From NCBI GenBank assembly GCA_965153355.1, contig OZ231128.1, positions 21,576,001 to 21,640,000 of the forward strand: DNA of 64,000 nucleotides. Direction: 5' to 3'. Positions 25,096-34,483 of this stretch are shown here, piece by piece (position 1 is the stretch's first letter; each line of letters starts with the position of its first letter). The notes beneath the pieces are model-generated. The model made no database searches. It was not told the DNA's origin and worked only from the letters and a program-made list of their open reading frames with translations. A program made the translations under genes and the position numbers. The DNA is from Flaccisagitta enflata. Its lineage: Eukaryota > Chaetognatha > Sagittoidea > Aphragmophora.

Positions 25096-26890
25096 AAGCT
25101 TTACAATGTCGAACTCGAATCTATCGTCTGTGATGTCAATGACAACACGAAAGTAAGGAATGACGTGTTTGTTTGTTTTTTTTTTGGGGGGGGGGGGCTG
25201 TGATCGATGTATTGAGTGAATGTGTTGTACCAGTAATGGCGGCTGTCGCCGTGAGGAAAAAAGTCGTAAGCGTTGTTCACTTTTCACCAAGCTTTTGTCT
25301 TCAGTCACTGCAACTCTTTTTATTTGTTAGATCAAATTAAGAGCAATTGTGTGTATTGGTTGCACTGAAAATCAGAGAAAAATAGGCCTGAGCCGAATGA
25401 GCTAGATGAGCTAATATATTCAAAATCACTCAACCAGACAACCAGCTATGCTTACTGACATGCTTTTTTGTATTTGCATGCTTAAATAAAAATATTTATT
25501 TGAATTTAATTTAATTTAAAAAACAAACACAAATTACAACGCGCGGCAATTGTATTTATCTGTTTTGAAATTAAAAAAAGAGCAAGCTAAATGAGGTAAA
25601 TGAGCTAGAATACTTAAAAACTCCCTCACAGATGAGCAGCTCTGCTCACTGACATGCTTCCTTGTATTTGCTTGCTTAAACATCTATCAATACATTTGCT
25701 CATTTATTGTATTTGAAATCAGAAAAGTAACTGAGCTAAATGAGCTAAATGAGCTAAATGAGCTAAAATGCTCAAAATCACCCTCACACATGAGCAGCTA
25801 TGCTCATAACTCACAAGCATGTTTTCTTGTATTTGCATGCTCAATCAAACTTAGACACGCTCCTTTATTGATCCTACATGAAATCATGAAAAATAAAAAA
25901 AAATCAAATCAAATTTTTCGTCAATAAATCTTTAAAAATTCATAACGCAAAAAATATTGGTCTCAGAGACTTTTGCCTGGTGCCAAATGAAAGAGAATTA
26001 TCAAATCTACTTACCGTATCAATTTCGTCCAAGGGTGCAATCGCCCTAAGGAGTTCCGAAACTTCCCCATAAGAAAATGAAAACCCTATTTCTATCGAAT
26101 ATGTCAAAAAGTCGAAGACTGACTTCGACTTTTTTCCCGATTAAAACTGAATATAAAAGAAAAATAAGCATGAGCTGAATGAGCTAAATGAGCTAAAATA
26201 CTCCAAATCACTTACACAGATGAAAGGTATGCTTGAGGACATGCTTTCTTGTATTTGCATGCCCGGAAATGATTAAAATCATTTCTTTATTTATCGATTT
26301 AAATGCTAAATGAGCTAAATGAGCTAGATGAGCTAGAATACTAAAAAACACCTTCACAGATGAGCAGCTATGCTCATAAACATGTTTTCTTGTATTTGCA
26401 TGTTCAAACAAATATAGATACACTTTTTTATTGATCCTACATAAAATCATAAAAAATTGAAAAAAAATCAATTTGAATATTCGTAAATAAATCTTTAAAA
26501 AATCATAGCGCGAAAAATATTTGACGTAGAGAATTCTGCTTGGTGCCAAATGAAAGAGAATTATCAAATTTACTTACCCTATCAATTTCATTGGAGGCCA
26601 CAATCAGCCGGAAGAGACCCGCAACTTCCCCATAAGAAAATGAAAACCCTATTTCTATCGAATATGTCAAAAAGTCGAAGACTGACTTCGACTTTTTTCC
26701 CGACTAATATGCTTTACAATGTCGAACTCGGATCTATCGTCTGCGATGTCAATGACAACACGAAAGTAAGGAATGACATGTTGGCTTGTTGACTGTGAAT
26801 GTGATGTTTTGCTAATCACCAGAAATACGCTTAACTGTGTAGAACTCGGATCAATAATCGGCGACACTGACGATTGTTAAAGTGTGGAAT
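25096..26890 (+). repeat. Tandem copies of the exon-11 3' end plus splice donor (about 120-bp unit)
   Basis: The string CTTTACAATGTCGAACTCG followed by the same coding run and AAAGTAAGGAATGAC recurs at 25098 and 26711, with a decayed copy at 26829. Spacing between adjacent copies is 123 and 118 bp once the inserted element (25230-26704) is discounted. Confidence 0.85.
25230..26704 (+). mobile_element. Composite element with CAGTAATGGCGG start and hairpin end, two units in tandem
   Basis: It starts CAGTAATGGCGGCTGTCGCC and ends with the hairpin AAGTCGAAG-ACTGA-CTTCGACTT then TTTTCCCGA. The hairpin end occurs twice (about 26114 and 26674), so two copies are nested or tandem. The inside has repeated GAGCTAAAT and ATTTGCATGC blocks and no ORF. 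An inverted copy lies at 28426-29236. A hairpin close to the 3' end is reminiscent of Helitron-type elements, but this is unproven. Confidence 0.65.
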
Positions 26891-26940
26891 GATATGCTTC
26901 TTGATTGAGGGTGAGGATTTAGTGACGCGATGGCACGAAA

Positions 26941-27170
26941 TTTTTCTTAGTTTCCTTTTGTCAGATATATTTTTGTACTTTTAAAGACTAAACTAAAACT
27001 ATAGACTCCCTTCAATTAACAGATTACGATGATGCTCACTTTAAACTGTTGTCACTTCTAAACGAATTAAGAGACAATTTTCTACTTGGTCTAGATTTGA
27101 AGAACTTTTGAATATCTTTCAAACGGTCACTGATTTTTTGTATTCTTATTGAAATCAAGCCAGTTAAAGG
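26941..27170. repeat. Dispersed repeat shared with 43331-43560
   Basis: A 230-bp AT-rich block beginning TTTTTCTTAGTTTCC is recognisable, diverged, in the same orientation at 43331-43560. Confidence 0.7.
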
Positions 27171-27263
27171 CATCAAAAAGTGCCATGTGCGGTTTTTTTT
27201 TGCCCATGGTTATTGGTTTGTGGGGAAGAAAATCAAAGATTTTGTAACATGATGCGACGCGTC

Positions 27264-27665
27264 GCGGGGAAGAAAATCAAAGGCAGGGGGGGGGGAGAAT
27301 AAAATCAAAAGCCGCTCAACTATATACACCCCTGTATTTTTGTCAAACTTTTTCCCCCAACAGCATCACTGCAAATCTCTCGTAATAAGGGAAGGAATTT
27401 GTTGTTTACCGTTCCTCCCTTGACCAGCAAGGATATTTTTATCAAGTTTTTTTTCCCTGAACAGCCTGATCGTTAATCTCTCGTCATGCGTGAAGGAGGT
27501 CGTTCTTTACCGTTCCTCCCTTGACCAGCAAGGATATTTTTATCAAGTTTTTTTTCCCTGAACAGCCTGATCGTTAATCTCTCGTCATGCGTGAGGGAGG
27601 TCGTTCTTTACCGTTCTTCCCTTGACCAACAAGGATATTTTTATCAAGCTTTTTTCCCTGAACAG
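27264..27665 (+). repeat. Four tandem copies (100-101 bp) of the exon-12 acceptor region
   Basis: The acceptor string CCCTGAACAG followed by CCTGATCGT occurs at 27464, 27565 and 27665, and a diverged copy at 27363. Only the last copy continues into an open exon; the earlier ones read TAA where exon 12 has GAA. Confidence 0.85.
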
Positions 27666-27857
27666 CCTGATCGTGAATCTCTCGTCATGCGGGAAGGAAG
27701 TCGTTCATTACCGTTCCTCCCTTGGCCGATGCGCGAATCTCTAAATGAAGATGAAAATCTGATTCCATTGGAAACTCGTCTGCCGAGATTCACTCCGCCA
27801 AAACACGGCCAAGCCCAACAAGTCCCGACTATGGAAGATCCAGCTTACGGGTTGCAG
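27666..27857 (+). CDS. Gene A exon 12
   Basis: P-D-R-E-S-L-V-M-R-E-G-S-R-S-L-P then a basic, Pro-rich stretch and T-M-E-D-P-A-Y-G-L-Q. Phase 0 at both ends; donor gtgggt. The last of four tandem acceptor copies is used because it alone is open. Confidence 0.85.
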
Positions 27858-28149
27858 GTGGGTAGCATCCAAATTTATGTCTGCTTGTTGTTGTTTTTTT
27901 TTTTTTGGTTCGTCTGTTTGTTTGTTTGTTTGTTTGTTTGTGTGTTTATTGTTCTCGTTTGTCCATTTGTCTGCCTCTCTGCCCTCTTATTCTTTTTCTT
28001 CATGTTCTACTTCTTCTTGTTCTTGTTCTTCTTCTTCTTCTTCTTCTTCTTCTTCTTCTTCTTCTTCCTTTTCTTTTTCTTCTTCTTCTTCTTCTTCATC
28101 TTTTGTCTTCCATTACCAGCGCTGTCACTCTATCCCCCTATCCCCTTAG
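27858..28149 (+). repeat. Intron 12: pyrimidine-rich TTG/TTC repeats
   Basis: TTTG units (27910-27945) and a CTT array (28005-28096) precede the acceptor ccccttag. Confidence 0.85.
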
Positions 28150-28321
28150 GTGCCGATCCTAGCTGTTACCATCCACCCAGTGACTGGCGTGTATCACGCT
28201 GTTGGCGGTTGCCACGTGGATGACGTAACTTTACTTCCGGTCCCGATTCAAAATGGCGCGTTTTTCCACGACGGCGTCGCGATGAAGAGAATCAACGGCG
28301 TCAGATTCGCGCCAGACGGAA
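28150..28321 (+). CDS. Gene A exon 13: first H-P-V-T-G repeat
   Basis: V-P-I-L-A-V-T-I-H-P-V-T-G-V-Y-H-A-V-G-G begins a Gly/Val/Pro-rich repeat module echoed in exons 16-18. It ends at the phase-1 donor gaa|gtgagt, which merges into a (GT)n tract. Confidence 0.85.
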
Positions 28322-28356
28322 GTGAGTGTGTGTGTGTGTGTGAGTGTGTGAGTGTG

Positions 28357-28397
<41 letters not shown>

Positions 28398-28425
28398 GTA
28401 CGCCTGTGTTTGAATGTACGATTTA

Positions 28426-29236
28426 TCGGGAAAAAAGTCGAAGTCAGTCTTCGACTTTTTGACATATTCAAGAGAAACAGGGTTTTCATTTTCTTATGGG
28501 AAAGTTGGGAATCTCCACCGAGCGAATGGGCCCTCCAATGAAATTGATAGGGTAAGTAAATTTAATAATTCTCTTTCATTTGGCGCCAAGCAGAATGCTC
28601 TACGACAAATATTTTTTGCGCTATGATTTTTTAAAGATTTATTACGATTTTTTATGATATTGAGTAGGATCAAAAAAAGAGTGTATTTATGTTTGTTTGA
28701 GCATGCAAATACAAGAAAACATGTTTATGAGTATAGCTGCTCATCTGTGAGGGTGTTTTGGAGGATTCTAGCTCATTTAGCTCATTTAGCTGTTTTTTTT
28801 TATTTTAAATGTGATAAATAAATAGTGTTTTGATATATGTTTAAGAAAGCAGATACAAAAAAGCATATCAGTGAGCATAACTGCTCATCTGTGAGGGTGT
28901 TTTTAAGCATTTTAGCTCACTTAGCTTATTTAGCTCAGTTTTTTTTAATTTTTAATGGGATAAATAAATGTTTTGATGGGAGCATGTAAATACAAAAAAG
29001 CATGTCAGTGAGCATAGCTGATTGTCTGGTTGAGTGATTTTGAGCATTTTAGCTCATCTAGCTCATTTGGCTCAGTCCTATTTTTCTCTGATTTTCAGTG
29101 CAATCAATACATACAATTGCTCTTGATTTGATCTAAAAGAACAAAAAATTTGCAGTGACTAAAGACAAAAGCTTGGTGAAAAGTGACCAAAGCTTACGAC
29201 TTTTTTCCTCACGGCGACAGCCGCCATTACTGGTAA
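28426..29236 (-). mobile_element. Inverted copy of the CAGTAATGGCGG/hairpin element
   Basis: In the minus direction it starts CAGTAATGGCGGCTGTCGCC at 29236 and ends with the same GTCGAAG hairpin and CCCG at about 28430. Together with the 25230 copy it brackets exons 12 and 13. Confidence 0.7.
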
Positions 29237-29333
29237 TTCTCAAAAAATAAAGGTGTCCTCCACACATAAATGTGTTACTCTTAAAACATAAGAGCTGTAA
29301 CAACCAAATTGATGCTTAGATTCAGTTGGAATC

Positions 29334-29503
29334 CTTTTTTTAGTCGCGGACACGCGACTCTACACCTTACTGTGTCGGACGGTCGGTCCGTCCGTCCGTT
29401 GGTCGGTCTTAAATACTTCTAAGCTTGCGAGCGGTTTTTGCATTTAATTACTGCTCATGCCCAAACGTCCGCGATGGGATTGATGTGCATCCGGCCGTGT
29501 TTT
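29334..29503 (+). mobile_element. Minimal hairpin-headed element
   Basis: Head TTTTTAGTCGCGGACACGCGACTCTACACC and a CGGT/CCGT tract; tail near ACGTCCGCGATGGG...CCGGCCGTG. About 170 bp. Confidence 0.6.
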
Positions 29504-29837
29504 TGGGGAGGAAGGGGGTTTGAGAGGGGGGCGGGGGGAAGGGGGGGGGAGCGTACTTTTTTGAATTCCTATATCATTTCTTCTTTTCTCACGTTTCAGT
29601 TGCGAGATTCATCTAGGAAACAATTTAATGTATTAAAGCCCTATTTCATTCCGTCCATTTCCTTTTCATCAGCCGTTGTTCCTCACTCGTCGGAAGTGTC
29701 GGAGATTGATTGATTGATTGATTGATTTATTCATTCATTCATTCATTCATTCATTCATTCATTCATTCATTCATTCATTCATTCATTCATTCATTCATTC
29801 ATTCATTCATTCATTCATTCAACTTCTTTCTCCTCAG

Positions 29838-29992
29838 CCGTTGTTCCTCACTCGTCCGAAGTGTCGGAGATTGCTGACGATCGAATTTACGAGAATCTGC
29901 TGGATGCTTGCTTCAGACGTAAAGAACTTCGTACGGCAAACGCGCTCAGAGACCTCCTGGAAAATATCGCAGCCAAGAACGCAGATGCTGAG
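29838..29992 (+). CDS. Gene A exon 14: helical segment
   Basis: T-V-V-P-H-S-S-E-V-S-E-I-A-D-D-R then a helix with E-N-L-L-D-A-C-F-R-R-K-E-L. Phase 1 in, phase 0 out at gag|gtttgt. Confidence 0.85.
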
Positions 29993-30596
29993 GTTTGTTC
30001 TAGCTTGAACGCCTGCGTGGGGGAATGTCTGTCCATCTGTCCGTCCGTCCGTCCGACCGCTGTCCGTCCTTCCGACCGCTGTCCGTCCGTCCGTTCGTCC
30101 GTCCGTCCATCCGTCCGTCCGTCCGTCCGTCCATCCGTCCGTCCGTCCGTCCGTCCATCCGTCCGTCCGTCCGTCCGTCCGTCCGTTCGTCCGTCCTTCT
30201 GTCTGCCCTTCTGTCCAGGTTGCCCTGCTATTCAAACTCTCATTGAAAGGCACATCCGCAGCAGTCTGCCATCCAGTCTTCTCCTTTCTCTATGGACTGG
30301 CACATCTTTCTCTCCTCTCCCCATCTCAAATTATTCATCATATTAATATCTCAAACTAGTGAAGATGAAAAACGCGTTTGTTCCCATTGAACGCGCTTAC
30401 AGAATTTCAACTGTCCCATGAGGGAGTGAGCGAGCCCGTGAACGGAACAAGCGAGCAAAGAAAGCGTAACGCTGTGGAGCGAGTGAGCGGACCGAGCGAT
30501 GCGAGTGAACGAACGTAGCGAGCGAGCGAGTGGCCTGTTGAAAAACGCGGTTGTCTGTGACTAAAAACACCCCCTCAATTCTCCCCTTCTTGACAG
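29993..30596 (+). repeat. Intron 14: (GTCC)n and GAGCGAG-rich sequence
   Basis: GTCC/CCGT repeats fill about 30024-30206. A quasi-repetitive stretch rich in GAGCGAG and GAACG lies at 30420-30535. The acceptor is ttcttgacag. Confidence 0.8.
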
Positions 30597-30747
30597 GCAT
30601 TTGGCGACACAGAGTATCACCGATCGTTCTTCAACGCTCAATTAGCCGAACTACACGATTGGGAATTGGTGCTCAGATCTCTCGCTCTGCAAAATACTCA
30701 AAGACACAAAATTTGGAAAGACAAAGTCGCCTTCCTCAGCAAGAAAG
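30597..30747 (+). CDS. Gene A exon 15
   Basis: A-F-G-D-T-E-Y-H-R-S-F-F-N-A-Q-L then a Leu-rich helix and K-D-K-V-A-F-L-S-K-K. Phase 0 in, phase 1 out at ag|gtacgg. Confidence 0.85.
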
Positions 30748-31059
<312 letters not shown>

Positions 31060-31157
31060 GTGGCTCAGTCGGTCAGTTTGAATACGGACATCCTGAACTG
31101 TTGCTTCCGCTTCTCGTTGGAATGACAATTCCAGATCCTGGTGGATCTCAAATCAAG
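31060..31157 (+). CDS. Gene A exon 16
   Basis: G-G-S-V-G-Q-F-E-Y-G-H-P-E-L then L-P-L-L-V-G-M-T-I-P-D-P-G-G, part of the Pro/Gly repeat region. Phase 1 in, phase 0 out. Confidence 0.8.
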
Positions 31158-31398
31158 GTTTGACTTAACCTCAGTTACGATAGGGCTACTCCCCCTTCGA
31201 AAAAAATGCCCCTGTTACTGGCTACAATTGTTCTCTATATATTACGTGCGGCCAAGCACGTCTATAAGAGAGGCCATCGATCGCTCGATCAGTCGGTCAG
31301 TCGCTCAATCGTTTGACGATGCACCAAGCGCAAGCGCACGTGTTGGAACACTTGACCCTGCCTTACATTTTCTTTCACGTCCGATCTAATCCCAACAG
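31158..31398 (+). mobile_element. Intron 16 with a small hairpin-headed relative
   Basis: About 31244-31345 reads TACGTGCGGCCAAGCACGT, CTATAAGAGAGGCC, a (CAGTCGGT)-type tract and a closing GCGCACGTG. This is the layout of the hairpin-headed family with a different stem sequence. Confidence 0.5.
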
Positions 31399-31561
31399 GT
31401 GCCGATATTGGGCAGCGTCCCGGTTGACGTCCGAGCGACTTCCGGTTCTGGATTCGTTCGACGCGCTGACGTAGCGCCACTCGCGGGAACCATGGAAGAT
31501 CCAAACGGAAAAGGACTCGTTCCAATCGAAATCGGCGCCGTCGGGCTAGATCCAGTCACCG
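31399..31561 (+). CDS. Gene A exon 17: D-P-V-T-G repeat
   Basis: V-P-I-L-G-S-V-P-V-D-V opens like exon 13 (V-P-I-L-A-V) and the exon ends P-I-E-I-G-A-V-G-L-D-P-V-T-G. It also repeats the T-M-E-D-P motif of exon 12. Phase 0 in, phase 1 out. Confidence 0.85.
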
Positions 31562-31616
31562 GTAAGTCTATTGGGTGTTGTTGCTGTTGTTGTGGTTGTT
31601 GTTGTTAATGTTGTCG

Positions 31617-31702
<86 letters not shown>

Positions 31703-31752
31703 GGCGACGTTGTTGTAATTTCAATACAAAACCACATACTTGTCCTTCTTAG
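31562..31752 (+). repeat. Intron 17: (GTT)n
   Basis: A GTT array occupies about 31575-31702; the acceptor is ccttcttag. Confidence 0.85.
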
Positions 31753-31924
31753 GTGGCGTGGGTAAAGTGGTTGGCGTTCGTCGGGATTTCCGTCGTCGCG
31801 GCGACCGATTTGACGCTTTGAGTCGAGGAGGAAGAGGAGGAAGAGAGGGAAGAGGAAAACAGTCGGATAGTCCGCTGGAATGGGTCGTGGTACCAGTCAC
31901 AACGGTCACCACCGGACTAAGGAG
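31753..31924 (+). CDS. Gene A exon 18: Arg/Gly-rich segment
   Basis: G-V-G-K-V-V-G-V-R-R-D-F-R-R-R-G then an R-G-G-R-G-G-R-E-G-R-G-K run and V-V-V-P-V-T-T-V-T-T-G. The phase-2 donor ggag|gttatt is weak, but exon 19 continues the frame. Confidence 0.75.
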
Positions 31925-32370
31925 GTTATTTTTTTAGCTGCCGTTAATAACAAAGTACAACTTACGGTAGGGGCAGTTACTGTCACAAGTGAACTTTCGA
32001 TTTGATCACAAAGTATTCGTATGACATAGACAAATACATCTTTCCTCAATTAGTTTATCTTGTCCGTGATATAAATTGTTTCTATCAATCAGTTTTTCTT
32101 TCATTCATTCATTCACACATTCTTATATTCATTCATTCATTCATTCATTTATCCATTTTTGAATTCATCTTTTAATCAGTCAATAATTTTTTTATTTTTC
32201 TCTTTCATTCAATCATTCATTTATTCATACATGCTTTTTTTCATTCGTTTATTGCTCCATTCTTTCGTCCATATTTAGGGCGGCATAATGACCTCGGATG
32301 TCCCCTTACAGGTCTAAGACTGAAATGAATCTAAGTATTGTATAGCATGTATCTCCCTATTCCTTACCAG
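31925..32370 (+). other. Intron 18, degenerate CATT repeats
   Basis: AT-rich with scattered CATT units at about 32100-32250; the acceptor is ccttaccag. Confidence 0.7.
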
Positions 32371-32536
32371 TCGCGCCTCGACATCTCCCCCGTTAGAGGT
32401 CGTGATAGCGTTTGAAGAAGAAGTTGCAGCAAGGAAAAACTTTTGGCGAAGATTAAAACAAAAGACAAACGATTTAATCGCGAAACAAGTCCAAGCGAAA
32501 ATTCAAGCCGCCGAAAATGAACACGCGCCACCTACC
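32371..32536 (+). CDS. Gene A exon 19: coiled coil
   Basis: R-A-S-T-S-P-P-L-E-V-V-I-A-F-E-E-E then a basic helix with Q-V-Q-A-K-I-Q-A-A-E-N-E. Phase 2 in, phase 0 out at acc|gtgagt. Confidence 0.8.
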
Positions 32537-32669
32537 GTGAGTTTTTTTGTTTTTGTTTCTTCTTGTTTCTGTTTTGTTTTGTTTTTCTTGTTTTTTTTTG
32601 TCTTGTTTTTGTTTATTGTTATTTTCTTTCGCTTTTTATACTTTGAAATATTTTGAAATTTCCGGTTAG

Positions 32670-32783
32670 GTGTCTGTTGAAGATATTCAATTATTGAAAG
32701 AATTCCGGAAAGACGTGGAAGACATGTTGCAAAGAGAAAACATTCGTAGAGAAGCCGGCGAAGGCGACGGAAAATCATTACAG
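32670..32783 (+). CDS. Gene A exon 20: coiled coil
   Basis: V-S-V-E-D-I-Q-L-L-K-E-F-R-K-D-V-E-D-M-L and a charged tail to K-S-L-Q. Phase 0-0. Confidence 0.8.
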
Positions 32784-33012
32784 GTTCTAACTTTATTGTT
32801 GTAAACAATATTTGCCCATTGATGGAAATTTATATTTAAAGAAAAAGGTTAACATTAACCTAACTTTTTCTAGCTCCTACCGCGACGTTGCTGTAATTCC
32901 GGGTTGTACACAGCCCCAGATCCCACCACCACGAAAAATGGATACCTGTCACCCCTTAATCATCCCGTCATCACCAACAATTCACCGGTTACTCGTTTGT
33001 TTCTCATTTTAG

Positions 33013-33181
33013 TCTCGTCTGCCGCTTTTTGTGTACGAGACATTGACATGGAACGACCAGAAAGAGAAGACGTTGACTCGTATGGCTGTAAATGGCGGTC
33101 ATGTCTCCTTCACCGATGCCGTTGAAAAATTCGACGAGAAGTTCGAAAGGGAAAGACAGAAGTTCAATCGACAACTGAGAG
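33013..33181 (+). CDS. Gene A exon 21
   Basis: S-R-L-P-L-F-V-Y-E-T-L-T-W-N-D-Q-K then a helix ending R-E-R-Q-K-F-N-R-Q-L-R. Phase 0 in, phase 1 out at g|gtgaga. Confidence 0.85.
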
Positions 33182-33414
33182 GTGAGAACAGCTTAACAGA
33201 CAAGAAATAGGAACAGAATTTCATGAGGGTAAGATTAAAATACAATCAACGGCTGAGACAGCACAGTCTTTACAGATACAGACATACAGCAGGTGCTGAC
33301 TCAAATTGTTTTTGAAACTTGAACACTCGTATGGCCTTAGATTCAAACCCTGGGTAAAATCCTATAACTCGAAACTGGCGTTGTGCACTTGTTTTTTTCA
33401 TGTATTCATACACT

Positions 33415-33525
33415 GCACTGATCCCTAGCCCTAAGCCTACCATACCCCTAACCCTACCCCTAACCCTAAAACCACCCCTAGCCCTAACCTAACACCTAAC
33501 ATCACCCCTAACCCTAAAACAAAAG
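33415..33525 (+). repeat. Interstitial telomere-like (CCCTAA)n, degenerate
   Basis: About 12 units of CCCTAA/CCCCTAA/CCTAAC occur with substitutions. This is the metazoan telomere repeat in C-strand orientation, well inside a gene intron. Confidence 0.7.
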
Positions 33526-34123
33526 TCAATTCAGTTTCCTAGGACTCAACCCAAACCCTGAAACCTTGAAAAGCAGAATCATAGGCTCAGTGAAGTGATA
33601 TTTTGAACATACTTTGACATGAAGGGGTTAGGCATGGTCCTCCCCCGCTGATCCATCGTCATATTGCTACCATACCAAGTCGTCCAGGACTTAACTCTAG
33701 GTCGAAAAAAATTATCAAGACTACTGACTAAGTGAAATGCGTTTTTTAATACATTAAGTACAAATTAGGGGCAAAAACAGATATATTGAATTATAAGGCA
33801 AATGATTGTAAAAAATAGATATTTTTATGCATTTCAAGCCAAAAGATGTTTTCATAGTTTTCAAAAATATGAAAAATCCATAAAAAGTGTGGCAATAATT
33901 GCTATGCAAATGCTTTTACCCTATAAAGTAAGTTTGGAGTGATATTTTACAAAAAACTATTCAAAAACAGCAAATAGAATTATTTTTTAGCTTATTTTTG
34001 CTCTAACTACTTTCAAAAACTTGAAAACTGTTTGAAAATGAGTATTTACTATCAAGATAAACATGCTTTGATGTTTACCAGCTAGTGTTGATAAATTTTT
34101 GTATATTAAAGCTTATCAATAGC

Positions 34124-34483
34124 AAACAAGGTCGGATACACGGCTACCAAAGTCGCATGCGGGTAGGCAGGGGCCATATTTGAGGTCACTAGACTATTTG
34201 GGCAGGAGCAGTGAGGTCAAGGAAAAAAAATCATAAAAAAAATAAAAAACAAGGCCGGATACACGGCCACCAGTTGCGGACGGGTGGGCAGGGGCGGAAA
34301 TGCGCGTTTTCACACTTTTCAACTCGATGGTTACGGACCAACGGACGGACGGACGGACCGACGGACGGACGGACGGACGGACGGACGGACAAAGCCTCTT
34401 ATAGAGTTGCGTGTCCGCAACTAAAAATGTGACTGACCGACAGACAAAGCGGGTTGTAGAGTCGCGTGCACGCAACTAAAAAT
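34124..34483 (-). mobile_element. Hairpin-headed element, type II tail (outer), containing a second copy
   Basis: On the minus strand the head is TTAGTTGCGTGCACGCGAC ...CAACCCGCTTTGTC and the tail ends at CGTGTATCCGACCTTG. AAA flanks it on the plus strand at both sides. A second complete element sits inside. Confidence 0.7.
34244..34427 (-). mobile_element. Minimal hairpin-headed element nested in the outer copy
   Basis: On the minus strand: head TTAGTTGCGGACACGCAAC, CTCTATAAGAGGCTTTGTC, then (CCGT)n; tail CCGTCCGCAACTGGTGGCCG...CCGGCCTTG, with AAA (plus strand) on each side. About 180 bp with no satellite body beyond the CCGT run. Confidence 0.75.

Larger units (their letters stand above)
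25030..27665 (+). other. Intron 11: exon-edge tandem repeats and a transposable element
   Basis: From 5' to 3' it holds one extra copy of the exon-11 tail (25096-25160), a composite element (25230-26704), two more tail copies (26706 and 26825, the second degenerate), unique AT-rich sequence, and four tandem copies of an approximately 101-bp block carrying the exon-12 acceptor (27264-27665). Confidence 0.8.
28322..29837 (+). other. Intron 13: inverted element copy, hairpin-headed element, duplicated exon-14 start
   Basis: It has (GT)n at 28322-28398, an inverted copy of the 25230 element (28426-29236), a small hairpin-headed element (29334-29503), a duplicated acceptor plus first exon-14 bases (29661-29709), and TGAT/CATT arrays to 29821. 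Confidence 0.8.

Noticed and set aside
26705-26890. Third and fourth exon-11-like copies as real exons
   Set aside because: They lack an acceptor in front (TAATATG), and the fourth copy has stops and a lost donor.
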